Origin: Sporosarcina sp.
GTDB lineage: Bacteria > Bacillota > Bacilli > Bacillales_A > Planococcaceae
Reading direction: 5' to 3'
DNA length: 64,000 nucleotides
Assembly: GCA_026169375.1 (NCBI GenBank)
Contig: JAPFCR010000036.1
Span: 1 to 64,000, forward strand
Position numbers and translations under genes: made by a program. Numbering within the stretch: the stretch's first letter is position 1; the number at the start of each line of letters is the position of its first letter. This document shows positions 54,231 through 64,000 of this stretch, in pieces. Below the pieces are notes generated by a model that did not search any database, was not told the DNA's origin, and saw only the letters and a program-made list of their open reading frames with translations.

Positions 54231-55097
54231 ATGTCTAGTTGTTGGGTAATTTATAATGGAAGTTTAACGAGTGATAAATTTTACGACCAAGCATTATTAA
54301 TTCAAGAAGCTGCAGAACGGGCAGGCGTACATGCAGTGATTAAGAAAAACTATGAAGTCATGATTGATTTAGCAAGTCCCATAGAAAATGCACCTGATTT
54401 CGTTGTTTTTTTAGATAAAGATATTTTACTCGCAAGATTTTTAAAACATCAAGGCATTCGTATATTTAACGATCCTGAAGTGATTGAAACATGTGATAAT
54501 AAAGCGAATCAATACATACAACTCGCCAAACATCAAATTCCAATGCCAAAAACAATTATCGCGCCAAAAGTGTACTCGACTTTTACCATTCAAGATACTG
54601 GATACTATGAAAAAGTGTTAGCTGAACTAAAACTGCCGATGATTATAAAAGAAGGCCGTGGATCATTTGGGATGAAAGTGTATTTAATTGAAACAGTGGA
54701 AGCTTTTTATAATAAAGTAGAGGAATTGCACGGAGTCGATTATGTTTTCCAAGAATTTATCGAAACGAGTAGAGGACGAGATATTCGCGTAAATATTGTA
54801 GGTGACGAAATTGTCGCAGCGATGTACCGTCATTCTGAAACGGATTTCAGAGCAAATATTACGAATGGTGGGACTGCGGAAGTTGTGGAATTAACCGAAG
54901 CCCAGGAGAAATTGGCGATTGAAGCGGCGGCAGCCGTTGGGGCTGAATTTGCAGGAGTCGATTTATTATTCGGTGAAGGTGAAGAACCACTCGTTTGCGA
55001 AGTCAACGCCGCAGCGCACATCCGAAATATCTTAAATGTCACAGGCATTAACGTCGCAGATGCGATGATCAAATATATATTACAGGTGATAAAATGA
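54231..55097 (+). CDS. RimK-like ATP-grasp ligase
   Basis: 288 aa; MIIKEGRGSFGMKVYLIE, RGRDIRVNIVGDEIVAAMYR, CEVNAAAHIRN. Confidence 0.9.
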   Translation: MSSCWVIYNGSLTSDKFYDQALLIQEAAERAGVHAVIKKNYEVMIDLASPIENAPDFVVFLDKDILLARFLKHQGIRIFNDPEVIETCDNKANQYIQLAKHQIPMPKTIIAPKVYSTFTIQDTGYYEKVLAELKLPMIIKEGRGSFGMKVYLIETVEAFYNKVEELHGVDYVFQEFIETSRGRDIRVNIVGDEIVAAMYRHSETDFRANITNGGTAEVVELTEAQEKLAIEAAAAVGAEFAGVDLLFGEGEEPLVCEVNAAAHIRNILNVTGINVADAMIKYILQVIK

Positions 55098-55894
55098 AGG
55101 GGTATATTTATTATGCAAGTGAAGATGCAACAAGAAATGAGAAGTTTATTACAGAGTTAATTGAAGAAGGTAAAAAGCTCGAGATCGATTTACAATTACT
55201 CGTCGATGATGAAGAGCCAACAAAGAAAGCATCATTTATCATTTTCCGAGGACGTGATTACACACTCGTTCAAAAATTTGAAGAAGCTGGATTCCGGGTT
55301 TTCAACGGCAGTGAAGCTAATCGAATTGCTAATAATAAGCTAAGTACATTTGAACTCGCTGTTATGCTTGGAATTCCAGTAGTAGAGACACATAAACTTT
55401 ACACGTCGAAACAAATTGACCAGTATCCTGCAATCGTTAAAACAGCACATGGATATGGTGGCACAGAAGTTTATTTATGTAACGATATCCAGAAAGTCGA
55501 ACGTCTCCAGAAAAAATATGAAGGTGAACTACTCGTCGTTCAACCGTATATTGAAGCGAACGCAACGGACATTCGTGTTTTTGTTATCGGCGATGAAATT
55601 ATCGGGGCTGTGAAGCGAATGGGCGTCAACGATTTTAAATCGAATTACACGCTTGGAGGAAAAATTGAGAAGTTCAAAGTTTCGAAAAAAATTGAATTGA
55701 TTGTAGAGAAAATCACCGACGCGCTAGAAAGTGATTATATTGGCATCGATTTTCTGTTACGCCCAAACGGACAAATCTTATTAAATGAAATTGAAGATCC
55801 AGTTGGCGCGAGAAGTTTATATGCAACCCATAATATTTCTGTCGCTGAGAAGTTGATGAATTATGTAAAAGAAGAACTTGCTGACATCAGTTAA
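55094..55894 (+). CDS. RimK-like ATP-grasp ligase (second, divergent)
   Basis: 266 aa; AIVKTAHGYGGTEVYL, ATDIRVFVIGDEIIGAVKR, LNEIEDPVGARS; 4-nt overlap with preceding gene. Confidence 0.88.
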   Translation: MKGYIYYASEDATRNEKFITELIEEGKKLEIDLQLLVDDEEPTKKASFIIFRGRDYTLVQKFEEAGFRVFNGSEANRIANNKLSTFELAVMLGIPVVETHKLYTSKQIDQYPAIVKTAHGYGGTEVYLCNDIQKVERLQKKYEGELLVVQPYIEANATDIRVFVIGDEIIGAVKRMGVNDFKSNYTLGGKIEKFKVSKKIELIVEKITDALESDYIGIDFLLRPNGQILLNEIEDPVGARSLYATHNISVAEKLMNYVKEELADIS

Positions 55895-55897
55895 GAA

Positions 55898-55943
55898 AAG
55901 CCAGTCTATTCCAGCTTGAATGCTGGATAGACTGGCTTTTGAT
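55898..55943. terminator. bidirectional terminator
   Basis: AAAAGCCAGTCTATTCCAGCTTGAATGCTGGATAGACTGGCTTTT. Confidence 0.9.
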
Positions 55944-57040
55944 TAATCTGGGAAATAGTTCGGGCTGACGTCCGGATTTACTTTCCATATCAGTTCATTT
56001 ATTTCTGGTTCATTGGGTCCTGCTTCTGTAACCTTGCAAGTTGTTTTCCAATTACTCGGGAGATCGCTGTGCGTTCTTACATTGGTTCCACTTTTACTAG
56101 TTACTTCTCCTTTAACATAGATCACATTAGCACTATTAGTCTTCAACACTCCTCCCAGATAAGCATTGCCATAAACGACAATAAAAGATTTCTGGTCATT
56201 TTTAATATCTATATCGCCCAATACGGTCAAATCTCCGTCGACAACTATACAAGCATGGTTATTAAAAGCCATTGTTCCATTTACATACAAGCTTTTCCTT
56301 ACTTGCAGCAGGTTAGGACTATTTCCTCCGCCTGGCTTTATTTTAAAATCGCCCGTAATATATAAATTTCGATTGACAATTTCTGTTTCTCTCTTATCCA
56401 TATCAAAAATTGGCCTTTTATCAACATCTTCTGTTGGCGGTTCAGGTCGCTCATGGTAGTTTGGATCTGGGTCAGGATCTGAGTCTTCCTCGTCTTCTTG
56501 ATCCGGATGCTCATTTAACGGCGCTACCCGAATAGTGGCTTCAATTGTTTTGTCTACTTCTGTTGCGATGCCCGTACTTTCGATGGTTACTTGAATTTCT
56601 TTCGTGTCGGAAGTCAAATGTGAACATTCCATCTCTGTTGGGCGATTTACTTGGTATTCGCCTGTATTTGTTACGCGATTGATTGCATCTTCACCATCCA
56701 GCTGAACGAGTCGACAGATTCCCTGAATATATTTTTCTGTCGTTTTATCGACATTTAATACTCTCCGCGTACTGTTGTCACTGTTGGTGATTAAATCATA
56801 CACTTCATAATTGCTTTTATCGGCAGTAAATGCATCTACTTCTTGATCCACTTTACTTTGATAATGCATAATTCCCATCTCAGCCAAATGCCTTGCTTGC
56901 ACTTGTTTTTCTTTATTTGTAAATTGTTTAGAGGCGGAGATGTTCATAGCAAATAATGACATTCCAAGGATTGTAATCAACGCAACAATGAGCAATACGA
57001 TAATAAGCGTACTTCCTTTTTCATTATTTTTAATCATCAT
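55943..57040 (-). CDS. PilX-N-terminal-like pilus assembly protein with C-terminal repetitive beta domain
   Basis: 365 aa; NEKGSTLIIVLLIVALITILGMSLF N-terminus; DPDPDP linker; bactofilin/beta-helix-like C-terminal pattern. Confidence 0.75.
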   Translation of the reverse strand: MMIKNNEKGSTLIIVLLIVALITILGMSLFAMNISASKQFTNKEKQVQARHLAEMGIMHYQSKVDQEVDAFTADKSNYEVYDLITNSDNSTRRVLNVDKTTEKYIQGICRLVQLDGEDAINRVTNTGEYQVNRPTEMECSHLTSDTKEIQVTIESTGIATEVDKTIEATIRVAPLNEHPDQEDEEDSDPDPDPNYHERPEPPTEDVDKRPIFDMDKRETEIVNRNLYITGDFKIKPGGGNSPNLLQVRKSLYVNGTMAFNNHACIVVDGDLTVLGDIDIKNDQKSFIVVYGNAYLGGVLKTNSANVIYVKGEVTSKSGTNVRTHSDLPSNWKTTCKVTEAGPNEPEINELIWKVNPDVSPNYFPD

Positions 57041-57050
57041 CCTCTCCCTC

Positions 57051-57509
57051 CTACTTTAATTTACTGAATTTCGTATCGATTACATAGCTTTGCTGTCCGT
57101 CTTTCGACTTCAACTTTAATTGTAAAGTTTGATGACTTTCAGCGCGCAACAGGGATTGTTCTTCTATTTCACACGCATCAGCGTCATCGGTACAAAATGA
57201 ATACCTATACCCTTCAGACAACACTTTATAATCTCCGGAAACAGCTTCATCTTTTATATACAGTTTTTGGCTGTCATGATCAATTTTTAAATGAATCGGC
57301 TCGCTTTTTTTCTCCAAATACCTATTCCGAAGCGCTTCTGTTAAATAATTCGCTTCTTGCTGAAGTCTTTGATCAGTCGCGGCGCGATTTGAAGTCTTTA
57401 AACTGTTTGTGAGAATGGAGCCGGCTAACGTCAACACAATGCTGAGAATGACAAGAACGCCTAATAGCTCAATGAGTGTCACGCCTTTTTCATTTTTCAT
57501 GGCGCACAC
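57051..57509 (-). CDS. prepilin-type minor pilin
   Basis: NEKG|VTLIELLGVLVILSIVLTLAGSI. Confidence 0.88.
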   Translation of the reverse strand: MCAMKNEKGVTLIELLGVLVILSIVLTLAGSILTNSLKTSNRAATDQRLQQEANYLTEALRNRYLEKKSEPIHLKIDHDSQKLYIKDEAVSGDYKVLSEGYRYSFCTDDADACEIEEQSLLRAESHQTLQLKLKSKDGQQSYVIDTKFSKLK

Positions 57510-57916
57510 ACTTCGCTTTCATTTAATTTGAGGTAGATTTCTGTTGCAAACGCTGACTTTTTCTGTCCTTGTCCTTCTTTCGATACCACTTCTATCGTAA
57601 TCTTTGAGAGTCCAGCAGGCCCTTCTTCGCATGCAGGCTCTTTGACCAGGTACCGGGAATCACTCGCCTGATTGTACGGATCTAAATTGATGGCTATTGA
57701 ATTTTCGGCCCGCATCTTCCCTACAACTTCCTCTGCAATATCCACTTCTGTCAATTTTTCTTTATTATATTTCGTATGCTTTGTTGTTTGTAATAAAATT
57801 GCTGAAAAACTGATGAGGACGATTGAAATAATGACGAGTGACGCAAGTATTTCAATAAGTGTTAACCCATCTTCATTCTGACTGATTGTTCTTCTTGTCA
57901 TGTAGTCACTCATCAC
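57497..57916 (-). CDS. prepilin-type minor pilin
   Basis: NEDG|LTLIEILASLVIISIVLISFSAI; overlaps next gene by 13 nt. Confidence 0.88.
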   Translation of the reverse strand: MMSDYMTRRTISQNEDGLTLIEILASLVIISIVLISFSAILLQTTKHTKYNKEKLTEVDIAEEVVGKMRAENSIAINLDPYNQASDSRYLVKEPACEEGPAGLSKITIEVVSKEGQGQKKSAFATEIYLKLNESEVCAP

Positions 57917-58065
57917 CTTTCTATTACTTTATGCGTATTTATTGGATAATTTTCCCGTCTGCGACTCTTTTCTTTGTACCTATATTACCACACGCTCCCT
58001 CATTATGTGAATTTAATAGACTAGTTTCTACTTTATAATCGCTAGCTTGTCTCTTTGCAACACCT

Positions 58066-58096
58066 AAAAAAACCTCTGTCCAAAACGGACAGAGGC
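58066..58096 (-). terminator. terminator after valS
   Basis: AAAAAACCTCTGTCCAAAACGGACAGAGGC. Confidence 0.8.
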
Positions 58097-58105
58097 TCAT
58101 ACCTA

Positions 58106-60751
58106 TTATAGTTCTTTCAACTCTTCCATACGCTTCTCAACGGTCGCGTATTTTTCGAGATAATCTCGTTCTTTTTCACGTTCAGCTGCAACAACTGCTT
58201 CTGGTGCGTTTGCAACAAAACGTTCATTTGAAAGTTTTCCTTGAACGCGTTTCACTTCGCTGTCCCATTTCTTCAATTCTTTTTCGAGTCGTGCAAGTTC
58301 TTCATCGATATTGATGAGACCTTCAAGTGGTAAAAATAACTCAACACCTGTAAGGACTGCTGACATTGACTTACCTGGTGCCTCAGCGCCTTCACCGATT
58401 GTGAGTGTTTCCGGGTTACAGAAACGTTCGATATACTTTCGGTTTGTTTCTAAGATTTCAGTTGTTTTCGCATCTTTTGTCGATACGTAGAGTGGAACTG
58501 CTTTACTCATTGGTGTATTTACTTCAGCACGGATATTCCGAACCGAACGAATGATATCCATGAGTAACTTCATTTCTGTCGCACGTTCTTTATTAGATAA
58601 TGACTCATCTACAACTGGCCAAGCTACAATTGTAATCGACTCACCCGCGTGAGGTAAGTTTTGCCAAATCTCTTCTGTGATGAATGGCATGAATGGGTGA
58701 AGTAAACGCATCGTATTATCGAGCACATAGGCTAGTACTGAGCGTGTCATCTTCTTCGCAGCTTCATCGTCTCCGTAAAGTGGAAGTTTTGCCATTTCGA
58801 TATACCAGTCACAGAAATCATCCCAAATGAATGAATAAAGTACACGTCCAACTTCACCAAATTCATATTTATCCGCAAGTCTCGTAACGTCTTTAATTGT
58901 TTCGTTCAGACGTGTTAAAATCCATGTATCCGCAACAGATTTTTCGCCTGTTAGATCGATTTCTTCATACGTCATACCATCCATATTCATAAGTGCAAAA
59001 CGGGATGCGTTCCAAATTTTATTCGCAAAGTTCCAGTTCGACTCTACACGCTCCCATGAGAAACGAATATCTTGTCCAGGCGAAGCACCTGTTGACAGTG
59101 TATAGCGTAATGCGTCTGCACCGTACTTTTCAATCACTTCCATTGGATCTACACCGTTATCGAGTGACTTCGACATTTTACGACCTTCCCCGTCACGAAC
59201 GAGTCCGTGAATGAGCACGTCTTTAAATGGACGTTCGCCTGTAAATTCAATGCCTTGGAAAATCATACGTGATACCCAGAAGAAAATGATGTCATAACCT
59301 GTGACAAGTGCATCTGTTGGGTAATAACGTTTGAATTCTTCGTTGTCTTCATCTGGCCAACCTAACGTTGAAAACGGCCATAATGCAGATGAGAACCACG
59401 TATCAAGTACGTCTTCATCTTGCGTCCAGTTTTCAGCATCTGCTGGTGCTTCGTGCCCAACATATACTTCACCTGTTTCATTATGATACCAAGCTGGAAT
59501 ACGATGACCCCACCATAATTGACGTGAAATACACCAGTCGTGGATGTTTTCCATCCAGTTTAAGTAAGTGTTTTCAAAACGGCTCGGAACGAAATTCACT
59601 TTTTCTTCGCCTTGTTGCTGTTCGATTGCAGCTTTTGCAAGTGGTTCCATATTGACAAACCATTGTGTTGATAAATAAGGCTCTACAACTGCACCGCTTC
59701 GCTCTGAATGACCTACTGAATGTAAGTGATCTTCAATTTCAAATAATACATCCATTTCTTGTAAGTCTTTAACAATTTTCTTACGGCAGTCGAAACGGTC
59801 CATCCCTTCGTATTTACCTGCTTTATCATTCATCGAACCATCTTCATTCATCACAAGAATGCGCGGTAAATTATGACGGTTTCCGATATCGAAGTCATTT
59901 GGATCATGCGCTGGTGTAATTTTTACTGCACCGCTTCCAAATTCCATATCAACATAATCATCGGCAACAATTGGAATTTCACGCCCGATGATCGGTAGCG
60001 TTACCGTTTTTCCAATTAAATGTTTATAACGTTCATCTTCCGGGTGAACCGCAACCGCAGTATCTCCGAGCATTGTTTCTGGGCGCGTCGTTGCAATTTC
60101 AATCGAACCAGTACCATCTGAGAGTGGGTAGCGCATATGATAGAATGCACCTTGCACATCTTCGTGAATAACTTCAATGTCCGATAATGCTGTTTTCGTT
60201 GCAGGGTCCCAGTTAATAATATATTCGCCGCGGTAAATCAGCCCTTTATTATATAATTTGATAAAAACTTCACGGACTGCTTTGGATAAATTATCATCTA
60301 ATGTGAAGCGTTCACGTGAATAGTCGAGACCTAGACCTAATTTACCCCATTGCTCACGGATTTGTTCAGCGTACTCTTCTTTCCAGTTCCAAGTTGCTTC
60401 GATAAATTTTTCACGTCCTAAATCGTAACGTGATTTTCCTTCTGAACGAAGGCGTTGTTCAACACGTGCTTGTGTTGCGATTCCTGCATGGTCCATTCCC
60501 GGCAACCAAAGCGCGTCATAACCTTGCATACGTTTCATACGAATAATAATATCTTGTAATGTCGTATCCCATGCGTGTCCTAAGTGTAAAACCCCTGTCA
60601 CGTTCGGTGGTGGAATGACAACTGTATATGGTTCTTTATTGCTTTCAGGTTGTGCTTCAAAATATTTTCCTTTTAACCACCATTCATAGCGGCCTTTTTC
60701 AACCGATGTTGGCTCATACTTTGTCGGCATTGATAAATTATCTGTTGACAT
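58106..60751 (-). CDS. valS: valyl-tRNA synthetase
   Basis: 881 aa; [14 protein letters not shown] (HIGH), KMSKS. Confidence 0.98.
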   Translation of the reverse strand: MSTDNLSMPTKYEPTSVEKGRYEWWLKGKYFEAQPESNKEPYTVVIPPPNVTGVLHLGHAWDTTLQDIIIRMKRMQGYDALWLPGMDHAGIATQARVEQRLRSEGKSRYDLGREKFIEATWNWKEEYAEQIREQWGKLGLGLDYSRERFTLDDNLSKAVREVFIKLYNKGLIYRGEYIINWDPATKTALSDIEVIHEDVQGAFYHMRYPLSDGTGSIEIATTRPETMLGDTAVAVHPEDERYKHLIGKTVTLPIIGREIPIVADDYVDMEFGSGAVKITPAHDPNDFDIGNRHNLPRILVMNEDGSMNDKAGKYEGMDRFDCRKKIVKDLQEMDVLFEIEDHLHSVGHSERSGAVVEPYLSTQWFVNMEPLAKAAIEQQQGEEKVNFVPSRFENTYLNWMENIHDWCISRQLWWGHRIPAWYHNETGEVYVGHEAPADAENWTQDEDVLDTWFSSALWPFSTLGWPDEDNEEFKRYYPTDALVTGYDIIFFWVSRMIFQGIEFTGERPFKDVLIHGLVRDGEGRKMSKSLDNGVDPMEVIEKYGADALRYTLSTGASPGQDIRFSWERVESNWNFANKIWNASRFALMNMDGMTYEEIDLTGEKSVADTWILTRLNETIKDVTRLADKYEFGEVGRVLYSFIWDDFCDWYIEMAKLPLYGDDEAAKKMTRSVLAYVLDNTMRLLHPFMPFITEEIWQNLPHAGESITIVAWPVVDESLSNKERATEMKLLMDIIRSVRNIRAEVNTPMSKAVPLYVSTKDAKTTEILETNRKYIERFCNPETLTIGEGAEAPGKSMSAVLTGVELFLPLEGLINIDEELARLEKELKKWDSEVKRVQGKLSNERFVANAPEAVVAAEREKERDYLEKYATVEKRMEELKEL

Positions 60752-60834
60752 TTTTTGTCCTCCTTTTAATCCAATGCATAGATCGTCGTCCGTCTTTCCT
60801 TCATTGGCACACGCTTTTCACTTAAAATTTTGCA

Positions 60835-61115
60835 TAAAAAAACTCCTCTCGCCTAAAAGGACGAAGGAGCTGTTCGCGGTACCACCTTTATTTATGCACA
60901 CTAAAAAAAGCTGTACATCTCAATAAAACATAACGGCTTCTAACCGGCTTTCACTACTTTTGTCTATCTCTTTACAAAATGTTCATGAAAGCTGCTCGCG
61001 GGTGACATTCAGCAGGTTGTTTACGGGGCTTTTTCACCAGTAGCACCCTCTCTTTAGAAAACAATTTTACTTACTCTCCCGTTCAACGCATCTATATGCA
61101 GTTAATTTTATTATA
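60835..61115 (-). promoter_or_regulatory. T-box leader (valine)
   Basis: Minus strand AAAGGTGGTACCGCGAACAGCTCC...AGGAGTTTTTTT with candidate GUC specifier in CTGAATGTCACCC, upstream of valS. Confidence 0.93.
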
Positions 61116-61232
61116 ACGGAAGGATTTATCTTTCGTCAAGCAAATGCCTTGTCGCTTTGTAAAAGACTGACGATTTATACGTTTTTAAAAGGATTATGTC
61201 TAAAATGATGATGCACTAGAAAGGAGTTTCCA

Positions 61233-61424
61233 ATGAGAAAAGGATATAACCCTTATCTTCTTCCCCCTTGGCTACGGAAAACACGCTTTTATTGTAAGTC
61301 CATTATTATTCCAATCGCTGCTTTTCAATTAATTCGTATGCTGCTTGTTCCGACCACTGGTGATTTTATTTTACTTTGTATTTTATGCGGGCTTGCTTTT
61401 ACTCTACACAAGGACATCATTTAA
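61233..61424 (+). CDS. small hypothetical membrane protein
   Basis: 63 aa, two hydrophobic stretches; AGAAAGGAG SD; overlaps convergent gene end. Confidence 0.6.
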   Translation: MRKGYNPYLLPPWLRKTRFYCKSIIIPIAAFQLIRMLLVPTTGDFILLCILCGLAFTLHKDII

Positions 61425-62078
61425 TCGAAAGCTTGTCGCGGAAATGCCATCTTCCAATTCAGCAATAAAATCTAGCACTTCATCATCTTGAGTAGAAGCA
61501 CTTGTTGCGACAACAACTTCTGCTGATTTGGAAGTGGCTTCACTTTCCTCTTGATTTTGCACTTCTTGTTCCTCAGAATTTTGAGCTTCTTGTTTACTTT
61601 CAACTGGCTCTTCCTTCGCTACAACTACTTCTTCCTGTGCTTCTTCTTTTACTTTTTGCGCTTTTTTATTTTCTTGCGCAATACCTGCCTCTGCATATGT
61701 GCAAGAGACCTCCCATAAAACAGATAGATGATGCCCTTGGACTTCAAAAGAAGGGTTCAATGTTTCAATATCTACAGGATTTTCAGCTTCTGGTGGGAAA
61801 TCAATATTAAACGGTAAAGCATATTCGAAATAACCGTTATTTTCATTCAAATCGAGATCGTCAATTACGACAGATTCACCAACATCATAACTTTCTACTT
61901 TTTCACCCGTTAAATTCACTGTGACCGCTAAATGGTAAATGCCTGTTAATTTTGGACGACCTTCTACTGTTTCAGCTGTAAATCGTGGTGTCACTTGGAT
62001 TTCTTCTGCTTTAGTCGGTTGTCCTATTTCAGCCGGAAAGACAAAGCTTTCTTTCATATACCAATTCACTTGTTTCAT
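61404..62078 (-). CDS. SpoVID-like spore coat protein N-terminal domain, no LysM
   Basis: Start MKQVNWYMKES after GAGGAGAG SD; position downstream of hemL as for spoVID; acidic low-complexity C-terminus. Confidence 0.55.
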   Translation of the reverse strand: MKQVNWYMKESFVFPAEIGQPTKAEEIQVTPRFTAETVEGRPKLTGIYHLAVTVNLTGEKVESYDVGESVVIDDLDLNENNGYFEYALPFNIDFPPEAENPVDIETLNPSFEVQGHHLSVLWEVSCTYAEAGIAQENKKAQKVKEEAQEEVVVAKEEPVESKQEAQNSEEQEVQNQEESEATSKSAEVVVATSASTQDDEVLDFIAELEDGISATSFRLNDVLV

Positions 62079-62186
62079 ATTCTCTCCTCCTATTTCTTCA
62101 CAATGTAGTATATGTAAATAGGTTCTATGATAGAAGAGAATGTTAAAAGCCTTCCTACCAATACAACTGGAGAAAGGCTTCAATGC

Positions 62187-63494
62187 TTATTTTGCTAGTT
62201 TTTCAAAAACTGTATGGAAAGCTTCAACTGTTTTTTCAATATGTGCTTCTGTATGTGCAGCTGATAAAAACATACCTTCAAATTGAGATGGTGGTAAAAA
62301 GATGCCTTCTTCTGCCATTAAACGGTAATACTCTGCAAATAGATCTAAATCAGAGCCATTCGCCGCCTCGAAATTCGTCACGTTTTCATTCGTTAAGAAA
62401 AAGCCAATCATCGAACCTGCACGGTTAACTGTATGCGGTATCTGATATTTCTCTGCCGCTGCACGGAATCCCGCTTCTAACTGGTCGCCGAGTTTATTAA
62501 AATACGCGTAAGATTCTGGTGTTAGTTTTTTCAACGTTTCAACTCCTGCAGTCATGGCAAGTGGATTTCCTGATAACGTCCCCGCTTGGTAAACCGTTCC
62601 TGCTGGCGCCATATGCTTCATAATTTCTTTTGAACCACCATAAGCACCTACTGGTAAACCGCCGCCAATTACTTTTCCAAGACATGTTAAATCAGGTGTC
62701 ACACCGAAATAACCTTGTGCACAGTTATAATCAACGCGGAAACCTGTCATTACTTCATCGAAAATAAGAAGTGTCCCATTGTTTGTCGTCAGTTCACGTA
62801 GTCCTTCTAAAAATCCTGGGACTGGTGGAACAACGCCCATATTTCCAGCAACAGGTTCAACAATCACTGCCGCAAGATCGTCTCCGTATTGTTCAAATGC
62901 ACGTTTCACACTTTCCAAATCATTATATGGCACTGTAATTGTATTTTGCGCAACTGATGCTGGGACTCCTGGACTATCAGGTAAACCAAGCGTCGCAACA
63001 CCTGAACCTGCTTTAATGAGTAAAGAATCCCCGTGCCCGTGGTAACACCCTTCAAACTTCATAATAATATTTCTTCCTGTATACCCACGTGCCAAGCGCA
63101 GCGCACTCATCGTCGCTTCCGTCCCAGATGACACCATACGCACCATTTCAATGGATGGTACACGGTCAATCACAAGTTCAGCAAGCTCATTTTCCGCGAG
63201 TGTCGGTGTCCCGAAACTTGATCCTTTAGCTGCCACTCGTTGAATCGCGCCGACAACATCTGGATCCGCATGTCCTAAAATTAACGGTCCCCATGATAAA
63301 ACATAATCGATATACTCGTTCCCATCGATATCTTTAATCATCGCACCTTGTCCACTTTCCATGAAAATCGGACCAACATTAACTGATTTAAACGCTCTAG
63401 CTGGCGAATTTACTCCGCCCGGCATAAGTTCTACTGCGCGTTCAAATGCGCCTGTTGATTGTTCATATTGATTTCCCAATTCATTTCCCTCCAT
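62187..63494 (-). CDS. hemL: glutamate-1-semialdehyde 2,1-aminomutase
   Basis: 435 aa; [15 protein letters not shown]-binding [12 protein letters not shown] region; TTG at 63479 with internal GGAGG is an alternative start. Confidence 0.97.
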   Translation of the reverse strand: MEGNELGNQYEQSTGAFERAVELMPGGVNSPARAFKSVNVGPIFMESGQGAMIKDIDGNEYIDYVLSWGPLILGHADPDVVGAIQRVAAKGSSFGTPTLAENELAELVIDRVPSIEMVRMVSSGTEATMSALRLARGYTGRNIIMKFEGCYHGHGDSLLIKAGSGVATLGLPDSPGVPASVAQNTITVPYNDLESVKRAFEQYGDDLAAVIVEPVAGNMGVVPPVPGFLEGLRELTTNNGTLLIFDEVMTGFRVDYNCAQGYFGVTPDLTCLGKVIGGGLPVGAYGGSKEIMKHMAPAGTVYQAGTLSGNPLAMTAGVETLKKLTPESYAYFNKLGDQLEAGFRAAAEKYQIPHTVNRAGSMIGFFLTNENVTNFEAANGSDLDLFAEYYRLMAEEGIFLPPSQFEGMFLSAAHTEAHIEKTVEAFHTVFEKLAK

Positions 63495-63498
63495 TGTT

Positions 63499-64000
63499 TT
63501 ATCTATGCAATCGTTCTTTCGCTAATTTAGCTGCCATTGCTTTTTCTTGATTGACTTCAACATCTTGTTCGATGCCAAATGTTTTTTCAAATGCATTTAT
63601 TTTTTCTTTATTATTTATCATAAAAGCAAGTTCTTTCACTTCTCGAATCGGATCCCGCATCAGCTGATTCACAATCGATTGAGTATGCTTCTGTAATACT
63701 TTTTTCTCACGTTCTGTTAAGCCAGGCATTTTATTGTACATGCTTTCTAACGTTTTCTGTTGAATTTGTACTCCTTTTTCTTGAAGCGCGTTAATGACGG
63801 GCACAACTTGAAGTGTTGCGAGCCATTCATTAAACAAAATAACTTGTTGCTCAATTTTAGCTTCAATTTCCTTCGCTATTTTTTCTCTTTCGACTAAATT
63901 TGCATCGATAATTTTTTGAATGTCATCAATATCGTAAAGATAAACAGCTGGAATTTCTGAAACAGATGCATCGATATCTCTTGGTACGGCAATATCGACT
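63499..64000 (-). CDS. hemA: glutamyl-tRNA reductase, partial (N-terminal part beyond window edge)
   Basis: In-frame translation to the edge gives [46 protein letters not shown]... [20 protein letters not shown], typical HemA C-terminal half. Confidence 0.93.
   Translation of the reverse strand, partial: VDIAVPRDIDASVSEIPAVYLYDIDDIQKIIDANLVEREKIAKEIEAKIEQQVILFNEWLATLQVVPVINALQEKGVQIQQKTLESMYNKMPGLTEREKKVLQKHTQSIVNQLMRDPIREVKELAFMINNKEKINAFEKTFGIEQDVEVNQEKAMAAKLAKERLHR

Overview
This 64 kb window looks like a low-GC, endospore-forming Bacilli chromosome (probably Planococcaceae or a relative). Its backbone is close to the B. subtilis apt/recJ/secDF - ruvAB - obg - mre/min - comC/folC/valS - hem region. 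I recognise about 55 protein genes, a T-box upstream of valS, a GlcT-type terminator/antiterminator leader upstream of ptsG, an L21-type leader upstream of rplU, many intrinsic terminators and one IS1182-like element. I found no tRNA, rRNA or CRISPR. Main points for follow-up: (1) a type IV pilus locus (pilB-pilT-pilC-pilin-pilM-N-O-prepilin peptidase, plus three minor pilin-like genes) interleaved with two tandem GAF-GGDEF genes; PilB carries an MshEN-like N-terminus, suggesting c-di-GMP control; (2) a dispersed structured intergenic repeat with three copies (about 52-166, 6552-6666, 54082-54205), whose hairpins are kept by different base pairs; (3) a multi-hairpin intergenic structure at 9855-10045; (4) an inverted-repeat element between pilC and the pilin gene, followed by two in-frame, equally spaced ribosome-binding sites and starts; (5) an IS1182-like transposase with an apparent C-terminal deletion/frameshift that removes the catalytic Glu region; (6) hemA directly abutting hemL, without hemXCDB; (7) a tandem pair of RimK-like ATP-grasp genes embedded in the pilus region. 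All calls come from reading the sequence; no database search was run.
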